Below are positions 9,945-18,283 of a stretch of DNA of 64,000 bases, piece by piece. The stretch lies in contig NZ_BAAADE010000010.1 of assembly GCF_039522165.1 (NCBI RefSeq), positions 10,021-74,020 of the forward strand, given 5' to 3'. This stretch comes from Paenochrobactrum glaciei. Lineage in GTDB: Bacteria; Pseudomonadota; Alphaproteobacteria; Rhizobiales; Rhizobiaceae. The stretch's first letter is position 1. Every line of letters begins with the position of its first letter. Below the pieces are notes generated by a model. That model was not told the DNA's origin. It made no database searches and saw only the letters and a program-made list of their open reading frames with translations. The position numbers were made by a program, and so were the translations under genes.

Positions 9945-10193
9945 TTAAGAAGCTTTAACCAGTATCTTGTCGATTGTTTCAGGCTGAAAGCCTGCGGCAG
10001 TGGTAATACGTGCCAGTTTTTTAGGCTCAACTTGGTCACTGTTTTCCAACAATGTGATTTCATCACTGGTCAGACCGCATACGACTGCCAGTTCTTCAAT
10101 TGAATAACCCAATGACTGACGCATAGCCTGCACAATATGCACACCATGACCAACTAAATTCTGAATATTTTCTAAAACTGATTTAGACGACAT
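9945..10193 (-). CDS. Small HTH (XRE-like) protein
   Basis: 82-aa protein. The central segment SIEELAVVCGLTSDEITLLE looks like a helix-turn-helix of the XRE type. The start ATG at 10193 has an AAAGGTG ribosome site at good spacing; the open frame extends upstream but without support. There are no partner genes on either side. It could be a small DNA-binding regulator or an antitoxin-like solo domain; the target is unknown. A 7-bp hairpin (ACAGGCC/GGCCTGT) lies about 35 bases downstream but lacks a T-run. Confidence 0.65.
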   Translation of the reverse strand: MSSKSVLENIQNLVGHGVHIVQAMRQSLGYSIEELAVVCGLTSDEITLLENSDQVEPKKLARITTAAGFQPETIDKILVKAS

Positions 10194-10508
10194 TAAACAC
10201 CTTTTGTTTTTTAAAAACCGTTTGTTGAATTGCTCAAAGACAAACAAACACGTTTCAATTTGCCGGTCAAAACCGGCAGCTGGTGGTGAAAAAGGCTCTC
10301 ACCTGATAATGAGCATAGACGGGAAATATCAAACTTATACGAAGGTTTTGTCTTCGCGTGCAGTTTTTTACCGTTAAGAAAGTCCTAACAACTACATTGA
10401 TTTGCTCGCAGAGGCAAACTTTCATCAGCATATAACGTTATTTTGATGCAAAAACCCGCCTTCTTGAGGATGAAGGCGGGTTTCAAATTAAAATCTATAC
10501 GGTTTTTA
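10194..10508. other. Intergenic stretch with hairpins
   Basis: No gene recognised. It holds a perfect 7-bp hairpin (TGCCGGT, loop CAAA, ACCGGCA) at 10261-10278 and a weak CGAAG/CTTCG hairpin followed by six T at about 10342-10369. The terminator of the BA14K gene lies at its right end. Confidence 0.45.
10451..10483 (-). terminator. Rho-independent terminator of the BA14K gene
   Basis: A 12-bp stem AAACCCGCCTTC/GAAGGCGGGTTT with an 8-base loop is followed on the minus strand by a T-run. It lies 26 bases past the BA14K stop. Confidence 0.88.
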
Positions 10509-11072
10509 TCAGCTATATGGCGAGTAACATTGCTTGCGCGGGCCTTCATATGGCTGGAATGTGTTATCATAAGCGCGGTATGAGCGATATTTATTCGCAC
10601 ACCAGTTAACATGCGCCTGACTCATGGTCGGGCGGGCAGGCTGTTTTGGTGTTGTTGCGCCCACAATTGCTGCACCCAGTGCAAAGGCTGCAATTGGATA
10701 CCACCAACCATCGCTGTGACGGCGATAACCCGGGCGCGAATGCTGATAGCCATTATGGCCGTTCCAATAGCCTGGACGCGACGGCTTATGGCTGTGCTGT
10801 GGCGGGCGCGGACGATGAGCATTGTTGTTATTATGCGGCGGGCGTGGCTTATGTGAATTCTGGGGTGGACGCGGTTTGTTTGCCTGATGCGGCGGACGCG
10901 GCCGGTGATTGTTTGAATGCTGCGGCGGACGCTGATGCTGCACATGCACAACATTGGACGGATTGTTAAGTGCTGTCGGCAAAATCGGTGCCGCGAGTGA
11001 GCTGGCGACAGAAGAAAGGATGATGCCTGCACTGATGCCGGTGGCACAAAGAGTTGTAACGAGACGTTTCAT
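10509..11072 (-). CDS. BA14K family secreted protein with Pro/His-rich region
   Basis: 187-aa exported protein. The signal peptide covers about residues 1-28, with cleavage after SLAA. Residues about 45-105 are a low-complexity array built on H-x-PRPP units with many His, Asn and Pro. A hydrophobic segment follows (IAAFALGAAIVGATT). The C-terminus carries the BA14K signature WCANKYRSYRAYDNTFQPYE with a closing Cys. In Brucella the BA14K protein is an immunoreactive surface protein with lectin-like activity. The His-rich array might bind metal, which is inference. It is monocistronic with its own terminator. Confidence 0.88.
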   Translation of the reverse strand: MKRLVTTLCATGISAGIILSSVASSLAAPILPTALNNPSNVVHVQHQRPPQHSNNHRPRPPHQANKPRPPQNSHKPRPPHNNNNAHRPRPPQHSHKPSRPGYWNGHNGYQHSRPGYRRHSDGWWYPIAAFALGAAIVGATTPKQPARPTMSQAHVNWCANKYRSYRAYDNTFQPYEGPRKQCYSPYS

Positions 11073-11213
11073 TTTAAAACTCCATTGGAAATAGAGAAAA
11101 GTCCTGAATGAAGAGAGTAATTCAAGTTATAATGTGCCGCATGAACCGTTGATGAACAGCATTATTAAAAAACATGAACAATATGTAATGCAAACTGAAA
11201 TGAAAGCCCGCGC

Positions 11214-12440
11214 TTACTTTTGTGAAACCCATTGCAAGGCACCGCGCACACAATGCAATCCGGTGGCAAAACAAGCCGTTAAAAGATAACCACCTGTTGG
11301 CGCTTCCCAATCAAGCATTTCTCCGGCAATGAATGTGCCTGCTCTGTTCGTTAGCATCAAATCCTCATTCAACGCACCAAAGCATACGCCACCGGCAGAA
11401 GAAATCACTTCTTCAATCGGGCGCGGTTTCTGCATAGTGAGTGGATAGTTTTTAATGCGATCCACAATGTCTTCATGGGGCAAAAGTGGTGGCAATTCAC
11501 GCAATAATGCAATTTTTACTGGGCTTAATCCGGCTGCTTTACGCAATTTAGTTGAAAGGCTGGCTTTCGAATTTTGACGCTGCAAAGCTTGCGTGAGTTT
11601 TTCTGTAGTTTGAGCGGGGGCCAAATCAAGGGTCAGCATAGCTTTTTGGTTCCCAAGCAAATTATCACGCAAATCCGCTGCAAAAGCATAGATGAGGCTG
11701 CCTTCGACACCGTTAGGTGTAATGACAAATTCGCCCTGCAATCTATGGTCACCTGCCCTTGCCACCACGGTTTTGACCGGTTCACCGGCAAAGCGTTCTT
11801 TAAAGCCAGTGCTCCAATCCACATCAAAACCGCAATTTGCAGGCTTTAATGGCTCAAAATCAATGGAGTGGGCTGCAAATTCTTTTTGCCAGCCACCATC
11901 GGAGCCAAGCTTTGGCCAGCTTGCACCACCCAGCGCAAAAATAGTGGCATCAGGTTTAATGAAAACCTCACCATCAGGCGTGCGCACAATATGGCCTTCA
12001 TCTTTAAAGCCCAGCCATTCATGACGTGTTTTAATCACCACGCCCTGCTCTTGCAGCCGGCTGATCCAAGCACGCAGCAGCGGTGAAGCCTTCATAGCTT
12101 TTGGAAAAACTTTGCCTGATGTGCCAACATATGTTTCAGCCCCGAGATCATCTGCCCATTGGCGCAAATCCGAAGGTGTGAAACTATCAATCATTGGTTT
12201 TAAAAACGGTAAGCGGTCGCCGTAACGCGTTATAAAGCGCTCAAAATCTTCATTATGCGTCAGATTAAGCCCTGATTTTCCTGCCATTAAAAACTTGCGG
12301 CCAACGGTCGGCATCCGCTCATAAAGCGTTACCTTTTGTCCATGGCGGCTTAAATAATCAGCCGCCATTAAACCGGCAGGCCCACCGCCGATAATCGCAA
12401 AATCAGCTGGTGGCGCGATACGCTTTTCTGTCTCGCGCAT
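11214..12440 (-). CDS. HI0933/BaiN-like FAD-dependent flavoprotein
   Basis: 408-aa flavoprotein of the HI0933-like/TIGR03862 group. The FAD-binding GGGPAG sits at residues 18-23, followed by GRKFLMAGKSGLNLTHNED, a hallmark of this group. The C-terminal GEMLDWEAPTGGYLLTACFATG is the second FAD-binding stretch. The physiological reaction of this family is unknown. Its ATG overlaps the cckA stop codon (TGATG), so the two are probably translationally coupled. Confidence 0.88.
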   Translation of the reverse strand: MRETEKRIAPPADFAIIGGGPAGLMAADYLSRHGQKVTLYERMPTVGRKFLMAGKSGLNLTHNEDFERFITRYGDRLPFLKPMIDSFTPSDLRQWADDLGAETYVGTSGKVFPKAMKASPLLRAWISRLQEQGVVIKTRHEWLGFKDEGHIVRTPDGEVFIKPDATIFALGGASWPKLGSDGGWQKEFAAHSIDFEPLKPANCGFDVDWSTGFKERFAGEPVKTVVARAGDHRLQGEFVITPNGVEGSLIYAFAADLRDNLLGNQKAMLTLDLAPAQTTEKLTQALQRQNSKASLSTKLRKAAGLSPVKIALLRELPPLLPHEDIVDRIKNYPLTMQKPRPIEEVISSAGGVCFGALNEDLMLTNRAGTFIAGEMLDWEAPTGGYLLTACFATGLHCVRGALQWVSQK

Positions 12441-15028
12441 CAGTCTTCTTTCTCGAGCATTTCCTTAACAGCAGTGGCAAGCTGTTTGAGCGAGAACGGC
12501 TTTGGCAAGAAGCCAAATTTGGCATCTTCCGGCAGATTGCGCGCAAAAGCATCTTCAGCATAACCGGACACAAAAATAAACTTGATGTCAGGGTAATGAA
12601 TACGCAATTCGCGCAGCAGTGTCGGCCCGTCCATTTCCGGCATAACAACATCAGAAACAACGATATCAACCTTGCCGCCCAGCTCTTCCAGCACTTCCAG
12701 TGCTTCTACGCCGGATGCAGCCTCATGCACCGTATAACCACGCGATTGAAGCGCACGCACGCCGCCCATACGCACAGCATCTTCATCTTCAACCAGCAAC
12801 ACAGTTGCAGAGCCTGAAAGATCGGCGTTTTTCTCTTGTTTCTTCTCTTTAACAGCCGGAGCCTGTTCGCTTTCGGCTTTATGCTCAACCACATGGCGCG
12901 GCAGGAAGATTTTAAACACTGTGCCGGTGCCAAGTTCGGAATCGCAATAAATAAAGCCGCCCGTCTGTTTGATGATACCGTAAACCATGGAGAGGCCGAG
13001 GCCGGTGCCCTTGCCTACTTCTTTGGTGGTGAAAAACGGCTCAAAAATCTTCTCCAAAACATCCGGTGCGATACCGCTGCCGCTGTCTTGTACCTCGAAG
13101 ACAACATAATCAGCTTCCGGCAATTCACGATATTGCAGGGCTGCAACTTCTGCCTGCGGCATGTTGCGGGTGCGAAGCGTAATCAAACCACCTTCCGGCA
13201 TTGCGTCACGAGCATTTACCGCCAGATTGACGGCAACCTGCTCAAACTGACCAAGATCAGCCCGCACAGGCCAAAGATCACGGCCATGCTCGATTTTCAA
13301 ATCAATATCTTTGCCCACCAGCCTTGCCAGCAACATGCGTAAATCTGCCAACACGTCGGTAAGATCAAGGACTTCCGGACGCAAGGTCTGACGGCGCGAG
13401 AAAGCCAGTAGCTGGCGCACCAAAGAAGCCGCACGATTAGCATTCTGTTTGATATTCATAATATCAGGGAAGGACGGATCGGAAGCGCGGTGATTGCTCA
13501 GCAGCAGATCGGACGACATGATAATGGCAGTTAGCACATTGTTGAAGTCATGGGCGATACCGCCAGCAAGCTGACCAACAGCCTGCATCTTCTGGCTTTG
13601 TGCCATCTGGCCTTCAAGGGCTTTTTGCTCGGTCGTTTCAACTGCGGAAACGATTGCCGCCTCATCGGCATTTTCACCGCCAATATCGGTGACAGGACTG
13701 ATATAAAAGCGCACATGACGCTCTTCATTGCCCGGCAATACAGTATCAATCGGTGTAATGCTGGCTTGGCCTGCAAAGGCAGCGGTCAGGGCACGTGAGA
13801 AGGTTTCACGGTCGCGCTCATGCACCACCGATTCCACCGGAAAACGACGCTCGACTGAATCAGCTTCAACAACACCGGAGAAAATATCAAGGAAACGCGC
13901 ATTGGTGCGTAAAGTGTGACCTTTACTATCAACCGCAGCAATGGCCATCGGTGCCGAATTGAAGAAGCGGGTAAAGCGCACTTCGGCTGAACGCAGTGCT
14001 GCTGATGAATCATCGCCTTCCGCACGGTTTAAAACGATTGTGCGGCTGGTGCCGCGCAAACCATCACGCTGCATCTGCACACGATGATAAAAGCGAACAG
14101 CCAGACTTTGGCCATTACGTTTGGCAAGGTCCAGATCAATGACGGAGTTACGGCTGGAACCTGGTTCAGCTTTAACGGAATTGATCAATGCCATGCCGTT
14201 TCCGGCAACAATATCATTCAGCGTTAAGGAACCCGGCACAAATCCTGCGAGATCAACACCTAGCCATTCGGCCAATGTTGCATTGAGATAGATAATCCGG
14301 CCACTTGCATCGGCAGAAAAGAAACCGGCTGGTGCATGATCGAGATGATCGATTGCTTCCTGCAAGTCCTGAAAAAAGCGCTCCTGTTCGGCGCGTTCCT
14401 GCGAAATATCGGCAATCTGCCACGCGACCAATGGACCTTTATGCAGTTCACTTGCCGCGACAGGGCGTGCCTTGATGCGATACCATGTCGGCGTCAGGCT
14501 GGTGGAATGTAAATTATGGCTATGAACTAGGGGGCCGGTGAGACGAATTTCTTCCTGCGCAGAAAAACCATCGCGCACGGCATTGGACAAGCGATAAATA
14601 GCATCCGAGCCACCGGATTCGGACGTCAAAATAGCATCGAGCGAGCGTAATTCTTCGCTGTTAGCGGCACCCGTCATTTGCGCATAGGCCTGATTTGCAT
14701 AGACAATATGGCCTTTGGTGTCGGAAACAACCGTACCTTCCGGCATTGTATCGAGGAAAGAATGGGATAATTGCCCGTCTTTCACACCGCGATTAAATTT
14801 AATCAGGCCGATGGTGGAACCAAACAGATAAAAGACACCCGACATTGCCAGTATTCCAAGCAATCCCAGCACAAAGCCATCACCTAACTGATCACGAAAC
14901 AGGAAGAAAAACACGGTAAGCGCAATCAGCACGAGACCGAGTACCAATAATCTGAGGCCGGATCCCGCTGTCGGTTTTTCGTTTACAACCGGTCTTGAAT
15001 AAAGTTCGGTCTTTGTTTGCTGAGACAT
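12440..15028 (-). CDS. cckA: Cell-cycle hybrid histidine kinase/phosphatase CckA
   Basis: 862-aa inner-membrane sensor that feeds the ChpT-CtrA/CpdR cell-cycle phosphorelay. Two membrane helices lie at about residues 25-70. Several PAS-like domains follow, then the dimerisation box GGIAHDFNN with phospho-His493. The ATPase domain has NLAVNARDAMPEGG and GKGTGLGLSMVYG. The C-terminal receiver has the phospho-acceptor Asp793 in VVSDVVMPEMDG. I prefer ATG 15028, preceded by a G-rich ribosome site; a GTG four codons upstream is possible. It is coupled to the downstream flavoprotein gene. Confidence 0.95.
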   Translation of the reverse strand: MSQQTKTELYSRPVVNEKPTAGSGLRLLVLGLVLIALTVFFFLFRDQLGDGFVLGLLGILAMSGVFYLFGSTIGLIKFNRGVKDGQLSHSFLDTMPEGTVVSDTKGHIVYANQAYAQMTGAANSEELRSLDAILTSESGGSDAIYRLSNAVRDGFSAQEEIRLTGPLVHSHNLHSTSLTPTWYRIKARPVAASELHKGPLVAWQIADISQERAEQERFFQDLQEAIDHLDHAPAGFFSADASGRIIYLNATLAEWLGVDLAGFVPGSLTLNDIVAGNGMALINSVKAEPGSSRNSVIDLDLAKRNGQSLAVRFYHRVQMQRDGLRGTSRTIVLNRAEGDDSSAALRSAEVRFTRFFNSAPMAIAAVDSKGHTLRTNARFLDIFSGVVEADSVERRFPVESVVHERDRETFSRALTAAFAGQASITPIDTVLPGNEERHVRFYISPVTDIGGENADEAAIVSAVETTEQKALEGQMAQSQKMQAVGQLAGGIAHDFNNVLTAIIMSSDLLLSNHRASDPSFPDIMNIKQNANRAASLVRQLLAFSRRQTLRPEVLDLTDVLADLRMLLARLVGKDIDLKIEHGRDLWPVRADLGQFEQVAVNLAVNARDAMPEGGLITLRTRNMPQAEVAALQYRELPEADYVVFEVQDSGSGIAPDVLEKIFEPFFTTKEVGKGTGLGLSMVYGIIKQTGGFIYCDSELGTGTVFKIFLPRHVVEHKAESEQAPAVKEKKQEKNADLSGSATVLLVEDEDAVRMGGVRALQSRGYTVHEAASGVEALEVLEELGGKVDIVVSDVVMPEMDGPTLLRELRIHYPDIKFIFVSGYAEDAFARNLPEDAKFGFLPKPFSLKQLATAVKEMLEKED

Positions 15029-15527
15029 ACGCCCCGCCACCCTGTCTTTAGATTTTCTTTTATCGCTCGTGCTGTGATAGCTAATTTTAACGCGCTAAAC
15101 TACTCTTGCATTAAAATTTCCTGTAAGCTGCTCACTCATAAACAGATAAGGCTCAGGCTCAAGGTGTTAATTGTGGTGAAACACGCTCATAAAACAAGTG
15201 CGTTACCCAACATGCCAAGCATTACATATTCCTAGTCGTGCCTGCGAATCGTTTATCACTATTTAGTTTTTCTATTTTTTGCATTTAAATGCGTTAAATT
15301 GATCATTTTAGCCGCCTGGGCGCTATAAAAAACCAATTAACAATGCAAACATGATTTTAACCACATTTTTTATAGACTGTAATTAACTTAAACCATTGTG
15401 CTGCGATTGATCTCTTGTAGATATGCAGCTTGAAAACAGATCAGGTATTTTGGCTCGTTCAAAAGCTAAGCCGGTTGGTCTGCATTTAATGAAATAGTCC
15501 TGATCGAAAATTCAAAGGGGTCACAGG
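15029..15527. other. Long divergent intergenic region
   Basis: About 500 bases between divergent cckA and the fliO-like gene without a supported gene. A short plus-strand frame at its left end has no recognisable features. It contains a perfect 12-base palindrome GCATTTAAATGC at 15281-15292 in AT-rich surroundings. It probably carries both promoters. I looked for CtrA boxes (TTAA-N7-TTAA) and found none that fits. Confidence 0.45.
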
Positions 15528-16802
15528 ATGAAGGAATCGCTTAGCGGTATTCTTGGCGAAGGAACCGCCAATATCGTACTGTTCATACTGTTATTTGCCG
15601 CCATCTTAGTGGCTATCTTCATTATTTATGCGATCATCAAGCGCATGAGCGGCTCTTCAACCGGTGCTGTTAATTATCAAAATGAGCGCCATGATCCCTC
15701 ATCACGCCTTGCCGTTGTTGACGCGGCCATGGTTGATAATCAGCGCAAGCTGGTTCTTGTTCGCCGTGATGATGTGGAACATCTGATCCTGATCGGTGGC
15801 CCAACCGATGTGGTTGTTGAGCAAAACATTACGCCTGACAATGATTATGCACGCGGCTCACGCATCACTGAAGCGCAGATTGCCCGTTATCAAGATGATT
15901 ATCAGGAAGATACTGCGCCGAATTTTGCAGAAGAATTTAGCCGTGCACCAGTCCGTCCAATCAGCACAATGCCAGCAAGCCCTCTGGCTTTAAGCGATGT
16001 TTCTAAAGCTGCACCTGCCCCGCAATTTAATACGCCTGAGCCAAAGCCAGAACCGGTTATGGCACCAGTCCGTGAGCCAGTCGCTAATCAGACAGCACCA
16101 GTTGCCCCTGCCGTGCCAGTCTTTGCACCAAGCGCTCCAACTGTAGCACCTGTACAAAAGACGCCAGTTTCAACGCCAGCACCAAACTTCACACGTCCAG
16201 CACCGGCTGCACCAAGCGTTGCACCTGTTGTGAAGCCGGTAGCCCCGCAACCTCGCACCGTAATGCCGGCAGCGCCTGCGCCAAGTGCCAAACCGGCAAC
16301 GCGCTCGCATCCGGCCTATCCGCTTAGTCAGGTTTCGCAAGGCGTACTTACATCAACTTCTGCTGCTGCGGCAGCAGCCGCTGCAAGTGTTGCGGGTGCT
16401 GCCTCCGGCCGCCTTGATGATGTTGCTGCGCAAAAATCTGCATCGCTTGATGATGTTAAACCTGCACAAACTGCACCAGCTGCTGCTCCAACCATTCCGG
16501 CACCTGTTGTTGAAGCAAAGCCAGAACCATCTTTTGATCTGAATTTCTCAGATAAATCCGATGATTTTGCATCATTGGATGATGCCCTTGATCAGGCACT
16601 TTTCAATGATCTGAGCACAGATTTTTTCGAACCTGAAAAACCTGCTGTCCAAAAAGTTGAAGATGACATGGCCTTTATGCTTGAAGAAGAGTTGTTGTCC
16701 TCTCTCGACATGGAGATGGATATCGAAGCTGATTTGTTAGTTGACATCGAAGATGAGATGGAAAAACTGCTCGGCGAATTGTCCATTAATCCGGAACGTT
16801 AA
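15528..16802 (+). CDS. FliO-like single-pass membrane protein with long Pro/Ala linker
   Basis: 424 aa. One membrane helix lies at about residues 16-38. A small FliO-type domain follows (RLAVVDAAMVDNQRKLVLVR and HLILIGGPTDVVVE, about 58-105). Residues about 140-290 are a Pro/Ala/Val-rich, probably disordered linker. The C-terminal hundred or so residues are strongly acidic, with repeated Asp/Glu/Leu. FliO assists assembly of the flagellar export gate, but no flagellar gene is nearby and the protein is far larger than classical FliO. Many Rhizobiales have this protein between cckA and dksA, so another envelope role is possible. The ATG follows AAAGGGGTCACAGG. Confidence 0.7.
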   Translation: MKESLSGILGEGTANIVLFILLFAAILVAIFIIYAIIKRMSGSSTGAVNYQNERHDPSSRLAVVDAAMVDNQRKLVLVRRDDVEHLILIGGPTDVVVEQNITPDNDYARGSRITEAQIARYQDDYQEDTAPNFAEEFSRAPVRPISTMPASPLALSDVSKAAPAPQFNTPEPKPEPVMAPVREPVANQTAPVAPAVPVFAPSAPTVAPVQKTPVSTPAPNFTRPAPAAPSVAPVVKPVAPQPRTVMPAAPAPSAKPATRSHPAYPLSQVSQGVLTSTSAAAAAAAASVAGAASGRLDDVAAQKSASLDDVKPAQTAPAAAPTIPAPVVEAKPEPSFDLNFSDKSDDFASLDDALDQALFNDLSTDFFEPEKPAVQKVEDDMAFMLEEELLSSLDMEMDIEADLLVDIEDEMEKLLGELSINPER

Positions 16803-16833
16803 TCGCCGGACGAGTGTTTGAATGATGCGCATA

Positions 16834-16866
16834 AAAAAGGGGCTGTGAATTTCACAGCCCTTTTTA
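16834..16866. terminator. Bidirectional rho-independent terminator
   Basis: Stem GGGCTGTGA/TCACAGCCC is flanked by A- and T-runs. It lies between the convergent fliO-like gene and dksA. Confidence 0.9.
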
Positions 16867-16893
16867 AATAGTTATAATGATTAAATCGTCAAA

Positions 16894-17310
16894 TTAATCA
16901 TCACGATAAATTTTTTCCCGACGCTCATGGCGTTCCTGCGCTTCAATTGAAAGCGTGGCAATCGGACGGGCATCCAAACGTTTCAGACTGATTGGGTCAC
17001 CGGTCTCCTCACAAAACCCGTATGTACCCTCATCAATCCGTCCTAAAGCGGCATCGATTTTGGAGATAAGCTTACGCTGACGATCACGGGCACGAAGCTC
17101 GATGGAACGATCTGTTTCAGACGAAGCACGATCAGCCAAATCAGGATGGTTTGAATTTTCTTGTTGTAGCGTTTCTAGTGTTTCACGGGCTTCACGTAAA
17201 ATATCATTACGCCAAGCAATCAGCTTGCCACGGAAATACGACTTCTGCCGTTCATTCATGAACGGTTCGTCATCGGCAGGCCTGTAGTCAAGGTTAATTA
17301 ATTCACTCAT
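16894..17310 (-). CDS. dksA: DksA-family RNA polymerase-binding factor, zinc-less type
   Basis: 138-aa DksA/TraR-type protein that binds the RNA polymerase secondary channel and works with ppGpp. The coiled-coil segment is about residues 18-85, with the tip region PDLADRASSETDRS. In the globular domain the classical four zinc cysteines are reduced to one: GFCEETGDP replaces CxxC, and IATLSIEAQ replaces the second pair. Zinc-less DksA is common in alphaproteobacteria. I use the ATG at 17310 (MSELINLDY), after a GGGGTGA site; upstream codons are not conserved in style. Confidence 0.92.
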   Translation of the reverse strand: MSELINLDYRPADDEPFMNERQKSYFRGKLIAWRNDILREARETLETLQQENSNHPDLADRASSETDRSIELRARDRQRKLISKIDAALGRIDEGTYGFCEETGDPISLKRLDARPIATLSIEAQERHERREKIYRDD

Positions 17311-17641
17311 TTGAATCACCCCACACCTAGGAGACGAGGTGTCTCTATAAATCGACATTCACATCCGCACAACATCAAATAAGCCTTTATTGCCACTTTT
17401 TAGTGTGTATCCAAAGATTATTCGCCCAATTAAAGGAAAGGTTGTATTTTCTCCTTGTGAAGCTTGAATTATCTGAAAAAACACAGCTTTAATAGTCGCA
17501 TAAGGTATAACAAGTAATTGTGACAATTAACGTAACAATGCTGTAGGATGAAGATAGAATTACTTCATCCATACGAAAACTGGCATTTAAGACAGAAAGC
17601 TCCATTCACCAATCCCGGTTTTTCATAAGTTCAGGTAAAAC
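17311..17641. promoter_or_regulatory. Divergent intergenic region with inverted repeat
   Basis: A region of about 330 bases between dksA and sixA. It holds a perfect 8-bp inverted repeat (GGATGAAG, 9-base spacer, CTTCATCC) at 17546-17570, about 70 bases before sixA. This could be an operator or an RNA hairpin in the sixA leader. No other feature is recognised. Confidence 0.4.
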
Positions 17642-18181
17642 ATGACAAAATCAGCTCCGAAGCGTCTTTTTTTATTACGTCATGCCTTGGCCAGTTGGCC
17701 ATCGATCGGAGCAAAGGATTTTGACCGGCCGCTTGATCCCTCCGGCTTTTCTATCATCGATGAGCTGGCGCAAGATATGGCCGCTCAAAATATGATACCG
17801 GAAGCGATTTTGTGCTCTGCTGCTTTGCGCACACAGCAAACCATGGAGCATTTGCAAGCCTATTGGCCAAAAGCTCAAATGCCTGATGCCTCCATGATTG
17901 AATTTAGTGACAGGCTTTATTGCGGCAGCGCATCAGATTATTTGCAATCCATTCAGGATTTTGGCTATCTTTATGAAGAGTGTCAGTCGCTGATGATTAT
18001 TGGCCATAATCCAAGCATTGAGGATTTAACATTTGCCCTCACCGGCAACCAAACGGGCATTGCTTTTGAGCGGTTGCGTGCAGGTTTTCCAACTGCCGGT
18101 TTGGCAATATTGGAATTTGAAGTACCTTTTACTGAAATCAGCCCGCGTCAGGGACAGTTGATTTCCTTTCCAACACTTTGA
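17642..18181 (+). CDS. SixA-like phosphohistidine phosphatase
   Basis: 179-aa histidine phosphatase-superfamily protein. The RHA motif near residues 13-15 is the catalytic RHG-type motif, and the second catalytic His lies in MIIGHNPSIEDL. SixA removes phosphate from His residues of phosphotransfer proteins. Here it is adjacent to no kinase, although cckA is only a few kilobases away; the target is unknown. Monocistronic. A weak hairpin (TGCCAT/ATGGCA) lies about 45 bases downstream. Confidence 0.88.
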   Translation: MTKSAPKRLFLLRHALASWPSIGAKDFDRPLDPSGFSIIDELAQDMAAQNMIPEAILCSAALRTQQTMEHLQAYWPKAQMPDASMIEFSDRLYCGSASDYLQSIQDFGYLYEECQSLMIIGHNPSIEDLTFALTGNQTGIAFERLRAGFPTAGLAILEFEVPFTEISPRQGQLISFPTL

Positions 18182-18283
18182 GATAAATGCAACGTCCACT
18201 GTCGAATTCATCCTGTTGACCGATTGCCATTTGATAATGGCATCATATATTTAAGTCGTTGCAGATATTGATGAGGCTGACTT

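Noticed and set aside
15017..15235. 72-aa plus-strand frame upstream of cckA
   Set aside because: It overlaps the cckA start antisense, has no ribosome site and shows no domain.
15029..15527. CtrA-binding boxes near cckA
   Set aside because: TTAA tetramers occur, but none has the seven-base spacing of the consensus; the region is simply AT-rich.
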